Part shown: positions 41,547 through 50,934 of the stretch, one piece after another
How the letters are laid out: every line of letters starts with the position of its first letter
How positions within the stretch are numbered: the first letter of the stretch is position 1
Assembly (NCBI RefSeq): GCF_009870825.1
Contig: NZ_WTWY01000018.1
Location: forward strand, 62,001 to 126,000
Direction of reading: 5' to 3'
Length of the DNA: 64,000 bases
Source: Paenibacillus sp. USDA918EY
GTDB lineage: Bacteria; Bacillota; Bacilli; Paenibacillales; Paenibacillaceae
Notes under the pieces: model-generated
The model's input: only the letters and a program-made list of their open reading frames with translations
Databases searched by the model: none
What the model was told of the DNA's origin: nothing
Translations under genes and position numbers: made by a program

Positions 41547-41631
41547 CCTTTTTTCGTGGACCCTTCAACCGCTGTTGGCCAGCAGCATCCTCATTTTCCA
41601 TCCGTCACAACCATTTGAATGGATGACGACG

Positions 41632-42465
41632 CTACCCCTTCGTCCCTCCCTGCATGCTGAAACCTTTGGACATAAACCGCTGCGACAGAATATACAGCAC
41701 GATCGACGGTATCGCATATAACACCGAAAACGCCGCCAGCCTGCCGTAGTCTACCATGCCGTATTGGCCGAAAAATTGATAAAGCTTTAAAGAGGCGGGA
41801 AAGTTTTCGGGATTTTGCAGCAAAATGTAAGGAACGAAAAAGTTGCCCCAGCTGCCGGAAAACGTAAAAATCGCCACCGTGCAGATCCCGGGCACCATGA
41901 GCGGAGCGACGATTTTTCGAATGCCGGTTAACACCGACGCGCCGTCCACCCATGCCGCCTCTTCAAGATCTTCGGGCACGGAATCCATGAAATTTTTGAT
42001 CATCCAGATCCCGTACGGCATGGACGAAGCGACGTAAAAAAGCACGACGCCAACGACGTTGTCATACAGCTTCAACGTGAGAAACAGCTGATACACCGGC
42101 ACCATGACGGCCGTAATCGGCAGCGAAGTCATGAACAATATCGTCAGCATAAACGGTTTCTTGTATTTCAACTGATAGCGGGACAGCGGATAGGCGGCAA
42201 GCAGCGCGAGCAGGACGACGACGAGGGCTTGACCCAGCGACATCAACAGGCCGATGGCAAAAGCCCGCTGGTTTTCATGGCTGGTCAGCACATCGACATA
42301 GTTCCCGGCCGTCAGCTGCTTGGGCATTTTCAGCGATTGCATCGCATTCGGATCGACGGATGCCACCAGCACCCACAATAGCGGCAGCAAAAAACAGATC
42401 CCGATCAACGATAAAATGACATAAGGAAGGATTCGATAGATAAGCTTGCGCTGTTTGGCGTTCAT
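41632..42465 (-). CDS. carbohydrate ABC transporter permease (MalG type)
   Basis: The 277-residue permease has six TM helices and the EAA motif EDLEEAAWVDGASVLTGIRKIVAPLMVP. The C-terminal QRFMSKGFSMQGGTKG is typical of MalG/AraQ-like sugar permeases. AAAGGAG precedes the ATG. Last gene of a binding protein, MalF-type and MalG-type set; no ATPase gene is nearby, so a shared MsmX-like ATPase is implied. Confidence 0.92.
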   Translation of the reverse strand: MNAKQRKLIYRILPYVILSLIGICFLLPLLWVLVASVDPNAMQSLKMPKQLTAGNYVDVLTSHENQRAFAIGLLMSLGQALVVVLLALLAAYPLSRYQLKYKKPFMLTILFMTSLPITAVMVPVYQLFLTLKLYDNVVGVVLFYVASSMPYGIWMIKNFMDSVPEDLEEAAWVDGASVLTGIRKIVAPLMVPGICTVAIFTFSGSWGNFFVPYILLQNPENFPASLKLYQFFGQYGMVDYGRLAAFSVLYAIPSIVLYILSQRFMSKGFSMQGGTKG

Positions 42466-42477
42466 ACGAAATCTCCT

Positions 42478-43368
42478 TTACTCTTTTAACGAACGGATAT
42501 AAAACAGGCTGAGCACGATGCCGAGCAGCAGCAACAGAAGCGAAATGGCCGTTCCGTAACCGAGCTGGTAGTTCACGAAAGCCTGGTTGTACATAAAAAT
42601 CGGCAGCGTCGTCGTTTTGGTTCCCGGACCGCCGCCCGTCATGGCGTAAATGAGGCCAAACACGCCCAACGTTTGCAGCGTGACGAGCATCATGTTGGTC
42701 GTGATCGTTTCCCTGATATAGGGAATGGTGATCCGGAACAAAATTTGCAGCCTGGATGCGCCGTCCACGACCGCCGCCTCCTCGATTTCGCTCGGCACGT
42801 CATCCAGCGCCGCCTGAAAGACAAGCATCGAAAAAGCGGTCCCGTGCCAAATGTTCGCGAGAATAACGGTCAACATCGGAACGGTATACAGCCACGTGAC
42901 CGGCGAGATGCCAAAAGACGTAATGATTGCGTTCAGCGTGCCTTCATCGCCGAAAAAGCTGTACAAGCATAGGGCGCACACGATTTCGGGCGTGACCCAA
43001 CCGGCCAATACGACGGTGCCGATGACGCGCCGGAACGTCTTGTTTTTATGCTTCATCAGCAGGGCGATCAGAAAACCAAGCACCTGCTGTCCGATCACGG
43101 CCGAACCGATCAGGAATATGAGCGTGTTCCAAATGCTGATTCGAACCGTCGGGTCCTGGAACATCCGCGCGTAATTGTCCAGCCCGACGAATTTCAACTC
43201 TTTTGCGGCTTCCCCGGTTAACGCCAGGTTCGTAAAAGAGTAAAAAAACGTCAGCAGGATCGGATAAATAAAAAACAGCAGCATGATGACGATGGAAGGC
43301 AGCAGAAAATACAACCAGGTCCAGTTTCTTTTTCTAAACTGAGGGGATGATACCGAGACTCCGCCCAT
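42478..43368 (-). CDS. carbohydrate ABC transporter permease (MalF type)
   Basis: The 296-residue permease has the first TM helix LPSIVIMLLFFIYPILLTFFYSF and a periplasm-facing loop with NYARMFQDPTVRISIWNTLIF. The EAA motif is PSEIEEAAVVDGASRLQILFRITIPYIR. The ATG at 43368 follows AAGGAGAG at eight bases; an upstream in-frame ATG lacks an SD. A 12-base gap separates it from the MalG-type gene. Confidence 0.92.
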   Translation of the reverse strand: MGGVSVSSPQFRKRNWTWLYFLLPSIVIMLLFFIYPILLTFFYSFTNLALTGEAAKELKFVGLDNYARMFQDPTVRISIWNTLIFLIGSAVIGQQVLGFLIALLMKHKNKTFRRVIGTVVLAGWVTPEIVCALCLYSFFGDEGTLNAIITSFGISPVTWLYTVPMLTVILANIWHGTAFSMLVFQAALDDVPSEIEEAAVVDGASRLQILFRITIPYIRETITTNMMLVTLQTLGVFGLIYAMTGGGPGTKTTTLPIFMYNQAFVNYQLGYGTAISLLLLLLGIVLSLFYIRSLKE

Positions 43369-43404
43369 GGACGCGACTCTCCTTTCTCGGATGAAATGCG
43401 AACA

Positions 43405-43452
43405 CCGCATGCCCGCGCTTCGCACCGATGACGGTTTCGCGCAGGCATGCGG
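43405..43452 (-). other. intercistronic stem-loop after the sugar-binding protein gene
   Basis: CCGCATGCCCGCGC pairs with GCGCAGGCATGCGG (one mismatch), a 14-bp stem between the binding-protein and permease genes. On the minus strand no T run follows, so message stabilisation or partial termination is more likely than full termination. It matches the hairpin after the peptide-binding protein gene in position. Confidence 0.65.
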
Positions 43453-43458
43453 GGCTTT

Positions 43459-44880
43459 TTATTTTTCTATGACATGATCCTGCCCGACGATCCGGGTGAC
43501 GTCCTGCGCGTACTTTTTGGCTGCATCCGCCGCGGCTGTGCCGGTCGCGACCGACTCGACCATCGTTTGGATTTGCGTCGACACTTCCGGATATTTGTCC
43601 TGGGCGGGTCTGAATTCAGCGTTTTGCAAATATTCCGTCGCGATTTCGTTAAACGGCATTTTCGTATATTCCGGATCTTTGGCGACATCCGCCCGTACCG
43701 TAATGTTTCCGGACGAAATGACAAGCTTCTTCGTGTTTTCCTTGTTCAAAGCGAATTTGATGAAATCCCAGGCTTCGTCTTTATGCTGCGCGTTGCTCGG
43801 AATGGACAGCGCCCATCCGCCCGCCAGCGTGATCGTGCCCGGATCCTGCCCTTTGCTGGTCGGCATCGGCGCGAATCCGAGGACGTCTTTGTATTCCGGC
43901 CAAGGAGCGGCCCCGCTATCCAGGTAATTGCCCGTAATCCAGGAGCCGTCCAGCGAAATCGCCAGCTTGCCCTTCGGCAAATATTCGCGGGTCGCGGTGT
44001 TGCCCGCCTGCCCGTTCAACACTTTCGAAAGCGGCGGGCCGAGCCTTTCCTTCGTCACCGTCTCGATAAAGCCGAGCGCATCGTTGATGCCTTGGCTTTT
44101 GACGGTCCATTTTTTGCCGGCGTCGTCATAAAGCCGTTCGCCTGTTCCGTACAGCAGCATTTCGTACGTCTGCATCGAGGTCGCTTCCCCGGTCGCTTTG
44201 CCAAGGTTCATCCAGATCGGGACGACGTCGCCGCCCGCTTTTTCCTTGATGGTCCGGGCTGCATCCAGCACCTCATCCCACGTTTTTGGCTTCCAATCTT
44301 CCGGGAGTCCCGCTTTCTTGAATATCTCCTTGTTGTACCAAAGCCCGCGCGAATCCGTATTGTACGGTACCCCGTACACTTTGCCGTCGCTGGCCGTAAC
44401 GCCCTTTTTCATCGCTTCGATGAACGAGCCGTTGCTCCAGTCCTCCCAGCCTTTCAGCCTGTCATCCATCGGTTCCAGGAAGCCGGCGCTTGCGTCCGAA
44501 TTCAGCATGAACGTATCCTCGGTGACGATATCCGGAGCGGTGTCTTTCGATTTGAGGGCCAGCGCGATTTTGGCAAAATAATCTCCCTCCGATGCCTGGA
44601 TCGGGGTCGGTTTGATTTCGACGTTTTTATTCGGATATTGCGCGGAAACCTCTTTGATCCATTTATATAACGTCCCTTTTTCGCCGGTGCCGTCGTCGCG
44701 GTACGTGATCGTAATCGTTTTCTTTTCTGTCGTGCCTTTGTCTCCCCCGCCCTGGGACGGAGCAGGATCGTTTCCCGTTCCTTTGGGAGCCGAACTTGAT
44801 CCCGGACTGGAACAACCCACGGTCACGGCTAGCAGCAAAACCGACGACATCAGCGCCCATTTCCGTTTTGCGATCATCAT
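43459..44880 (-). CDS. sugar ABC transporter substrate-binding lipoprotein
   Basis: The 473-residue lipoprotein has a leader MIAKRKWALMSSVLLLAVTVGC with lipobox Cys, then a Ser/Gly/Pro linker and a family-1 extracellular solute-binding fold. Visible motifs are TITYRDDGTGEKGTLYKWIKEV, APDIVTEDTFML, GKVYGVPYNTDSRGLWYNKEIF and GKLAISLDGSW. Three ATGs stand in tandem after AAGGAGGG (44883, 44880, 44877); the first is too close to the SD, so 44880 is used. First gene of the sugar importer. Ligand not predictable. Confidence 0.9.
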   Translation of the reverse strand: MMIAKRKWALMSSVLLLAVTVGCSSPGSSSAPKGTGNDPAPSQGGGDKGTTEKKTITITYRDDGTGEKGTLYKWIKEVSAQYPNKNVEIKPTPIQASEGDYFAKIALALKSKDTAPDIVTEDTFMLNSDASAGFLEPMDDRLKGWEDWSNGSFIEAMKKGVTASDGKVYGVPYNTDSRGLWYNKEIFKKAGLPEDWKPKTWDEVLDAARTIKEKAGGDVVPIWMNLGKATGEATSMQTYEMLLYGTGERLYDDAGKKWTVKSQGINDALGFIETVTKERLGPPLSKVLNGQAGNTATREYLPKGKLAISLDGSWITGNYLDSGAAPWPEYKDVLGFAPMPTSKGQDPGTITLAGGWALSIPSNAQHKDEAWDFIKFALNKENTKKLVISSGNITVRADVAKDPEYTKMPFNEIATEYLQNAEFRPAQDKYPEVSTQIQTMVESVATGTAAADAAKKYAQDVTRIVGQDHVIEK

Positions 44881-44896
44881 CATATCCCTCCTTTTT

Positions 44897-44911
44897 TCGC
44901 TTCGAAAGCGA
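44897..44911. promoter_or_regulatory. palindrome upstream of the sugar-binding protein gene
   Basis: TCGCTT-CGA-AAGCGA, a perfect inverted repeat with 3-base spacer just upstream of the SD. It has the symmetry of a LacI-type operator but does not fit the cre consensus. No LacI-type gene is in the window. Confidence 0.4.
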
Positions 44912-45316
44912 TTCCGTATTTCATCTTTATTGCGTTTTGTCCGCAAATATTCAGTTCCTGATTGTAAAAGTTGCAAGAAACGAGTTCTGTGGAATCAAGC
45001 CGATTTTTGCAGCCTCCCTTCCGCTTCCCCCATGTCCTGATTCCCATCTTCCATTCCGCCAAATACGATAAAAGCGAAAAAAATCGCCCATCAGGCCTTT
45101 TGCGCGGGCCGGCCAAGGTTTACTTTCTTTTTTTTGACACTTCGAAACGACGGCGTTCGCCAGGTCTGATCCTAAAGGCCGTCCCTCTTCGGTCTCATAC
45201 CAGATAAATGTAAAAATTGTAAAATGAAAATGTATTTTACTAGTGTTCAATTAACGTCATGGAAAAAGGGGGGCCGGAGTCGAAGCATTCCATTATCGAT
45301 TAAAGGAGGATATGAA
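44912..45316. other. Divergent intergenic region, about 400 bases
   Basis: It separates the minus-strand sugar importer from the plus-strand subtilase gene and must hold both promoters. The inverted repeat TAAAAT/ATTTTA with an 8-base spacer lies at 45220-45239, about 80 bases before the subtilase start. I see no ORF with an SD and no riboswitch. Confidence 0.45.
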
Positions 45317-48300
45317 TTGAGCAGAAAAAAAAGGACTACAATTCGCGGGTATTCCAAGCTTATGTTAAGCGCCGTGCTCGCGGCAGGAATGATTTATCCC
45401 GGTGCGGTTTCCGCGGCCCCGGCTGTGTTCAAACTTCCCGAAAACGCCAAAATCAGCTTGGATTCCCTACTAAAGCAAGGAGCCGCAAAGGATTTGCTGA
45501 AACAAAACGCTTCCGGGCTTCAAGCGTTCTCGACTGCTAAAAAACCACAAAACTTCGTGCCCGAATCCGACAGCAGCGAGCCGGTTTCCGTTATCGTCCA
45601 GCTTGAGAACGACCCGCTGAAGGTGTACGAAAGCAAACCGTCCTTGCGTGCCCGTTCTTCCATCGGCAGCTATCAGATGCAGCTGAACCAAGAGCATCTC
45701 ACGTTTAAATCGGCCGCGCTTGCCAAAACATCCGCTCAATTTCACCGGGAATATTCGAAGGTGTTTAACGGTTATGCCGTGACGTTGCCTGCGAATCAGG
45801 TCGACCAGTTGCTGACGCTGCCCGGAGTGAAGGCTGTTTTCCCTAACGCGGAAGTCCAAGCGCTCCCGATTGAGGAAAAGCCTGAAATTACCCCCTACAT
45901 GGACGAGAGCGCTCCGCTGATCGGCGCGAACGAGATGTGGAAATCGGGTTATGACGGCAAAGGGATCAAGGTAGCCGTCATCGATACCGGCATCGATTAC
46001 CATCACCCCAGCTTGAAGGACGCTTATAAAGGCGGATATGATTTTGTGGATAACGACGGTGACCCGATGGAAACGCTGCCCGATTCCAGCAAACCGCCGA
46101 AAGACGGCAAACCTTACGAAACCTCGCACGGCACCCATGTTTCCGGCACGATTGCCGGCCGGGGGGACCCGGATCATCCCGACACAGGCAGCGGTTGGGT
46201 TCGCGGCGTAGCTCCTGCTTCCGACCTCTACGTATACCGCGTGCTTGGTCCTTACGGCTCGGGCAGCACCGAAAATGTTATCGCCGGAATTGAAAAAGCG
46301 GTCAGCGACGGCGTGGACGTCATTAACCTGTCCCTTGGTTCTTCCATGAATAATCCTTATACGCCCGACTCGATTGCGGTGGACAATGCCGCTTTGGCCG
46401 GCGTGACCGTGGTCGTCGCCAACGGGAACGAAGGCCCCGGCGACGAGACCGTCGGCAGCCCGGCTTCAGCGCAGCTGGCCATTTCCGTCGGCGCTTCGAC
46501 GCCGCCGCTCAACACGCCGATCTTCATTTCCGCCAACTTGGGTACCATCTATGCCCAGCTGGCGGCCGGATCGGAAAAGCTTGACGACACGGATGCCGGC
46601 CTCGAGCTGATCTATGCGGGACTCGGAAAAGCGGGCGATTACAAAAACCTGAACGTTGCCGGCAAAACGGTGCTCGTCTCCCGCGGCGAAATCTCGTTTG
46701 CCGAAAAATCCGAAAACGCCGCGGCAAACGGCGCAAAAGCGCTCATCATTTTCAACAATACGGCAGGCGAAATCAATGCGACGATCGAAGGCGCAAAGCA
46801 ATCCGTGCCAACCTACACGATTACGCAGGAGAGCGGCAAAAAGCTGAAAGATGCCATCGATAAGGGAGATAATCATGTCGCCTTCAATTACAAGAAGGAA
46901 CAGGATTTGCTTGCGGACCTGAGCTCCAGAGGCCCTTCCCTGCCTTTTTACAGCATCAAACCGGATATTGCAGCCCCGGGCGTGGGCATCAAGTCATCCA
47001 TTCCGGCTTTCGACGGAGATTATGCGAACGCCTACGAGGAATTGCAGGGCACCAGCATGGCAACGCCTCATGTGGCCGGTTCCGCCGCCCTCTTGCTTGA
47101 GAAAAGCCGGAAAGACGGCCTGACGCTGAAACCGGATCAAATCAAGGCTTGGTTAACGAACAATGCCTTGTTGATGAAGGACCGTCAAGGCAGGCAATAC
47201 GGCGTGAACGAACAAGGCGCAGGCCGGGTCGATTTGAAAAACACCGCCGCAGCCGAAGCGATCGTGAAGGTCGAAGAAAACCTGCCGTCCCAGCTGCAAA
47301 CAGGCGAGGTCCAAACCGCTTATTCGGGCAGCCTCTCCTTCGGACAATTAGGCGCAGGAACGACCACAACAAGAAAGCTGACGATCGATAATATCGCGGG
47401 CAGCAATCAGCACTACGGCGTGTATGTCGATTGGACAAGCAACAGCGGATTGTCGCTGATTCCGGAGCTGTGCGATATCCATTTGAAGTCGAACGAGTCT
47501 TCCTTTAATCTGCCGGTCACGCTCACCATTCCGGAAGGAACGCCGGAGGGGATCTATCAAGGAAACATCGAATTTACGCAGATGAAAACCGGGCATCAAC
47601 TGCATGTGCCGTTCAGCGTATATGTCGGCGAATCCTATGATCAGCCTGAAATGTCGAATGTGGAAGTCGATCCGATCTACCTTTCGACGGCGGAAGGCGG
47701 CAAAGGGGTTACGGTTTATTACGCGTTAAACGAAAAAGCGGATGATTACGCGTTTATCGTCGCTCTCATTAACGATGACGATACGCTGGAACCCGTCGGT
47801 CAAATCTATCAAGACGACTTTGCGGATAAACTCGATCCGTTCTACTATTCATTTGATTGGGACGGAACGATGTATGACGATCAAGGGAACCAAGTAAAAT
47901 TGAACAAAAAAGACCATCCTGACGGTATTTATGCCCTGATCCCTGTACTTATAAAAGCGGGAGCCAAGGAACCGACGCTGGTGCTCGATTCGGCAAAAGC
48001 GTTCCTCCTCGACAACACGGCGCCGATTGCGAAACTTCCGGAAGAAGTAGCGGTCAGCCCCGACAAACCCGATGAAGGCGTGCTGCAAGGAAGCATTAAA
48101 AGCGACTTGCTCCTGAACTTCGGCCTCGGAACCTATCAAGACCTGATCCATGTGAAGGCGGTCGTGGATACGGCGGATCCGAAAAACAAAGAATTTAAAG
48201 GCACCATCGATTCCGCCGGCAAATTCACCGTCAAGGTTCCCTTGAAGCAAGGGCAGAACAAAATCGAACTCTACGTATCCGACGACGCCGGAAACGGTTC

Positions 48301-50146
48301 GGCCTCGCCTGCCAAAACTTATGAGTACAACTTAAAAGGCGACGGCACGGACGTGAGTCTCGCAACGGTGCAAAGCAGCGTGTACACGAATGAACCATTT
48401 GACGTCAACATCCATTTCGACGGCCGCGACGACATTCAATCGATGACCGTTAAAGTGACTTATGACGCCAAACTGAAGCTGAATCAAATCGTTCCCGGCG
48501 CCAAAGAAATTGAAACCAGCTCCTTGAATGATGCCGGCAAGAAAACGGCGACCTTTGGTTATGATTTGGATCAACCGGCAAAACAAGGAACCCTGGGGCA
48601 TTTCACGTTTACCGCACCGGAACCGGGCACTTATTCCATTGACCTCGGCGGAGCCGAAATGATCAATACGGATCAAAAAGCGGTTAAGGCATCGACGTTA
48701 ACGGGCATCCAAGTCATCGTATCCGACAGAAAGAAAACGGACGACAACCCAAAACCTGACCAGAGCCAGCCGGTCACCGATACCGGAACAGATTCGGAAC
48801 AACCGGACGACACCGGAGTTGCATCGCCGGAAACATCTGTAAGTCCGGAAAAAGATCAAGTATCGGGCGCCTTGCAAGTGACCAAAGACAAATTTGAATC
48901 GGCTCAATCCGTTGGGGCGTTAGAGAAAACCGTCCCGGATAGAATGCCTTGCGCAAAACCGAATCCGAATCCGAATCCGAACCCGAATCCGGGCGGCGGT
49001 AACGGAGGCGGTTCGTCGCCAGGTGGAGGCGGCTCGTCGACAAGCGGAGGATCGGCATCAACTCCTGCTGCACCTAGTACGCCATCCGGTTCCAAGCTCA
49101 CAGCCGGCGTGTTGACCGAAAAAGGCACGGGCGATCAAAAAACGGCTGAACTAAATATCGACGCCGCGTATGTGACCGGGCAGCTGAATAAACAGGACAG
49201 CAAAAACGTGACGGTAGATATTAGCGACACGGCCATCGAAGCCTACCATCCATTTAGCTTGAAGCTGAACAACGCGCTAACGGATCAATTGCTGAAGTCG
49301 GCCAAACCGCTGACCATAAAAGGCAATGGTTTTGAAATCAACATTCCGGCCGGCACCCTGAAAAGCTTTGTCACGAAAGACGGTCTTTCCGTTTCGTTCA
49401 GCTTTACCAACGCTGCCGCAGGAACGGTTCAGGCTCCGAACGGCGGAACCGCGAATATCGTTTCGGGCGCCGTGACGTTAAACGACCCGGCGACTGCATT
49501 GACCTCTCCGGTATCCATGACGCTGACGCTGGATTCGGCAAAAGTGAAAAACCGCGGCAAAGTCGGCGTCTTCTCAAAAAATAACGAAGGCGTATGGATC
49601 TATGCGGCACCGGGCAACAACCAATCGGGCGCCGTGACGTTCCAGGTTTCCAAGCCGGGCGCGTTCCTCGCGGCCGAAGCGCTCAAAACCTTTACGGATA
49701 TTACCGGACATTGGGCCAAAAACGAAATCGAGGTGATCGCTTCCCATTACCTCGCGAACGGTAAGGACACAACGGATACTTATAAACCGAACGACCAAGT
49801 CACCCAAGCGGAATTTCTGGCGCTGCTCGACCGTCTCCTCGGAACGGGCAAAACATGGAGCGACCGCGCGGCTGAAACAGGCTCCAACCATCCGTTAAGC
49901 CGCGAAGAACTCGCGATTCTGCTAGCTAAAGCATTGGGCGCCGATTCGACCGGAGCAGGCTCCGAGCTTGCTTTCAAGGATCGGGACGGCATCCAGGATT
50001 CCGCTAAAGGAGCGGTCTCGTATGCCGTGGAAAAAGGTTATCTGAAAGGCAATCCGGACGGAACCTTTAATCCGAAAGGCCAACTGACCCGAGCCGAAGC
50101 CGGCATCATCTTGTATCGCATTCTTCAGGATTTGCAATCCAAATAA
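45317..50146 (+). CDS. S-layer-anchored subtilisin-like serine protease (S8, PA, SLH domains)
   Basis: The 1609-residue secreted protease starts at TTG with AAAGGAGG seven bases upstream. A signal peptide (about 1-35) is followed by an I9-type propeptide (88-185). The S8 domain has D223 (VAVIDTGID), H271 (HGTHVSGT) and S580 (GTSMATPHVAG). The wide spacing between H and S holds a PA-like insert at about 410-505. Beta-sandwich regions follow, including a cohesin-like stretch near 1015-1135. A Pro-Asn and Gly/Ser linker (about 1215-1250), another beta region, and C-terminal SLH repeats from about 1458 (FTDITGHWAKNEIEVI; FKDRDGIQDSAKGAVSYAVEKGYLKG) complete it. SLH repeats bind pyruvylated wall polymer. 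It probably digests extracellular proteins at the cell surface. Confidence 0.95.
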   Translation: MSRKKRTTIRGYSKLMLSAVLAAGMIYPGAVSAAPAVFKLPENAKISLDSLLKQGAAKDLLKQNASGLQAFSTAKKPQNFVPESDSSEPVSVIVQLENDPLKVYESKPSLRARSSIGSYQMQLNQEHLTFKSAALAKTSAQFHREYSKVFNGYAVTLPANQVDQLLTLPGVKAVFPNAEVQALPIEEKPEITPYMDESAPLIGANEMWKSGYDGKGIKVAVIDTGIDYHHPSLKDAYKGGYDFVDNDGDPMETLPDSSKPPKDGKPYETSHGTHVSGTIAGRGDPDHPDTGSGWVRGVAPASDLYVYRVLGPYGSGSTENVIAGIEKAVSDGVDVINLSLGSSMNNPYTPDSIAVDNAALAGVTVVVANGNEGPGDETVGSPASAQLAISVGASTPPLNTPIFISANLGTIYAQLAAGSEKLDDTDAGLELIYAGLGKAGDYKNLNVAGKTVLVSRGEISFAEKSENAAANGAKALIIFNNTAGEINATIEGAKQSVPTYTITQESGKKLKDAIDKGDNHVAFNYKKEQDLLADLSSRGPSLPFYSIKPDIAAPGVGIKSSIPAFDGDYANAYEELQGTSMATPHVAGSAALLLEKSRKDGLTLKPDQIKAWLTNNALLMKDRQGRQYGVNEQGAGRVDLKNTAAAEAIVKVEENLPSQLQTGEVQTAYSGSLSFGQLGAGTTTTRKLTIDNIAGSNQHYGVYVDWTSNSGLSLIPELCDIHLKSNESSFNLPVTLTIPEGTPEGIYQGNIEFTQMKTGHQLHVPFSVYVGESYDQPEMSNVEVDPIYLSTAEGGKGVTVYYALNEKADDYAFIVALINDDDTLEPVGQIYQDDFADKLDPFYYSFDWDGTMYDDQGNQVKLNKKDHPDGIYALIPVLIKAGAKEPTLVLDSAKAFLLDNTAPIAKLPEEVAVSPDKPDEGVLQGSIKSDLLLNFGLGTYQDLIHVKAVVDTADPKNKEFKGTIDSAGKFTVKVPLKQGQNKIELYVSDDAGNGSASPAKTYEYNLKGDGTDVSLATVQSSVYTNEPFDVNIHFDGRDDIQSMTVKVTYDAKLKLNQIVPGAKEIETSSLNDAGKKTATFGYDLDQPAKQGTLGHFTFTAPEPGTYSIDLGGAEMINTDQKAVKASTLTGIQVIVSDRKKTDDNPKPDQSQPVTDTGTDSEQPDDTGVASPETSVSPEKDQVSGALQVTKDKFESAQSVGALEKTVPDRMPCAKPNPNPNPNPNPGGGNGGGSSPGGGGSSTSGGSASTPAAPSTPSGSKLTAGVLTEKGTGDQKTAELNIDAAYVTGQLNKQDSKNVTVDISDTAIEAYHPFSLKLNNALTDQLLKSAKPLTIKGNGFEINIPAGTLKSFVTKDGLSVSFSFTNAAAGTVQAPNGGTANIVSGAVTLNDPATALTSPVSMTLTLDSAKVKNRGKVGVFSKNNEGVWIYAAPGNNQSGAVTFQVSKPGAFLAAEALKTFTDITGHWAKNEIEVIASHYLANGKDTTDTYKPNDQVTQAEFLALLDRLLGTGKTWSDRAAETGSNHPLSREELAILLAKALGADSTGAGSELAFKDRDGIQDSAKGAVSYAVEKGYLKGNPDGTFNPKGQLTRAEAGIILYRILQDLQSK
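48959..48991 (+). repeat. 6-bp tandem repeat coding a Pro-Asn linker
   Basis: Five CCGAAT-type units encode PNPNPNPNPN before a Gly/Ser-rich spacer in the protease. Near-identical units suggest slippage, so linker length may vary between strains. Confidence 0.85.
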
Positions 50147-50150
50147 TACG

Positions 50151-50196
50151 AAAGCAGCAGGCTGCGAAGCGAAATCTTCCGCAAGCCTGCTGCTTT
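50151..50196. terminator. bidirectional terminator after the subtilase gene
   Basis: AAAGCAGCAGGC pairs perfectly with GCCTGCTGCTTT, with T runs on both strands. It ends the protease gene and the convergent small gene. Confidence 0.9.
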
Positions 50197-50197
50197 T

Positions 50198-50548
50198 TCA
50201 TTTCACCCGGTCAACCTGCAGCAGCGTTACATCTTTCTCCTCATAGGTGCCTCGAAGCGCTTCCTCAGTGACGACGCCGAGCTTGACCAACCCGGCTATT
50301 TTGCCAGGGTCGGGTTTGGAGAGCAGCCTCCACACTTCCAGATCCGGCAAAGCGTTAAACAGCTTGTCGTCGTCGTATTCTTTCCTCAGCTGCGAGACTA
50401 ATCTGACCCTGTACGGCCCGAAGACACATTCCGCCGTCCCCTGCTCCCGGCAATAGCCGACGATCTCGTCGCGAAGCTCCTTTAGCTCCTGCTCGGTTTC
50501 TTTTTGCTGCTGTTTCAGCTGAAAGTATCTTTTGACGATCTTGTCCAC
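50198..50548 (-). CDS. small coiled-coil protein of unknown function
   Basis: I do not recognise this 116-residue protein. It is soluble, with an N-terminal heptad-rich helix (FQLKQQQKETEQELKELRDEI), then a beta-rich middle with CVFGPYRVRLVSQL and a C-terminal domain ending in TLLQVDRVK. GTG at 50548 is used: AAGGAGG lies 12 bases upstream, slightly far, but all closer standard start codons are in another frame that stops quickly. It could be a phage-like or nucleic-acid-linked small protein; nothing in the context supports that. Confidence 0.6.
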   Translation of the reverse strand: MDKIVKRYFQLKQQQKETEQELKELRDEIVGYCREQGTAECVFGPYRVRLVSQLRKEYDDDKLFNALPDLEVWRLLSKPDPGKIAGLVKLGVVTEEALRGTYEEKDVTLLQVDRVK

Positions 50549-50934
50549 GTTCCCATCAATCCTCCTTCTTCTACATATGTATGCAGCGTAAGGCATGGAT
50601 TAGGACGTATTCCGGCGGCCAATAGAAATGTGATGAATGTCGTTATTTTGATTTCTTCCCCTGATCGGGAGTCCGAGCTGCCGTAATGCGATTTCCTCCG
50701 ATTTTCGGTTTACATCCCTGCTTTTACGATGTCCCCTCCCCTTTTTCGAAGATATGGAGATAGGTACGGAAGTTAAACCTATTAGGTTCGAATGATCAAG
50801 ATAAGCAGGACTTTGTTGATTTTATTATTGTGAATTTTTCATATATTGAAATTTTAATATAGTAGACCAAAAACGTTATCTTTCAATAAAGAACGCCCCT
50901 TATTAGGAACATCCGTTCGTGTACGAATATTCGT
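50549..50934. other. Intergenic region of about 390 bases holding direct repeat A
   Basis: No coding signal. It contains the palindrome AACCTATTAGGTT (50776-50788), direct repeat A (50826-50860) and the small hairpin TTCGT/ACGAA (50912-50923) near the amidohydrolase stop. No strong terminator for the amidohydrolase gene is visible. Confidence 0.5.
50826..50860. repeat. 35-bp direct repeat, copy A (after the amidohydrolase gene)
   Basis: Matches copy B at 52566-52600 at 32 of 35 positions, in the same orientation and exactly 1740 bases apart. It holds a near-palindrome of TTTCAT/TGAAA type. See copy B. Confidence 0.8.

Noticed and set aside
44897..44911. cre site upstream of the second sugar importer
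   Set aside because: The palindrome TCGCTT-CGA-AAGCGA does not fit TGWAANCGNTNWCA; reported only as an unassigned palindrome.
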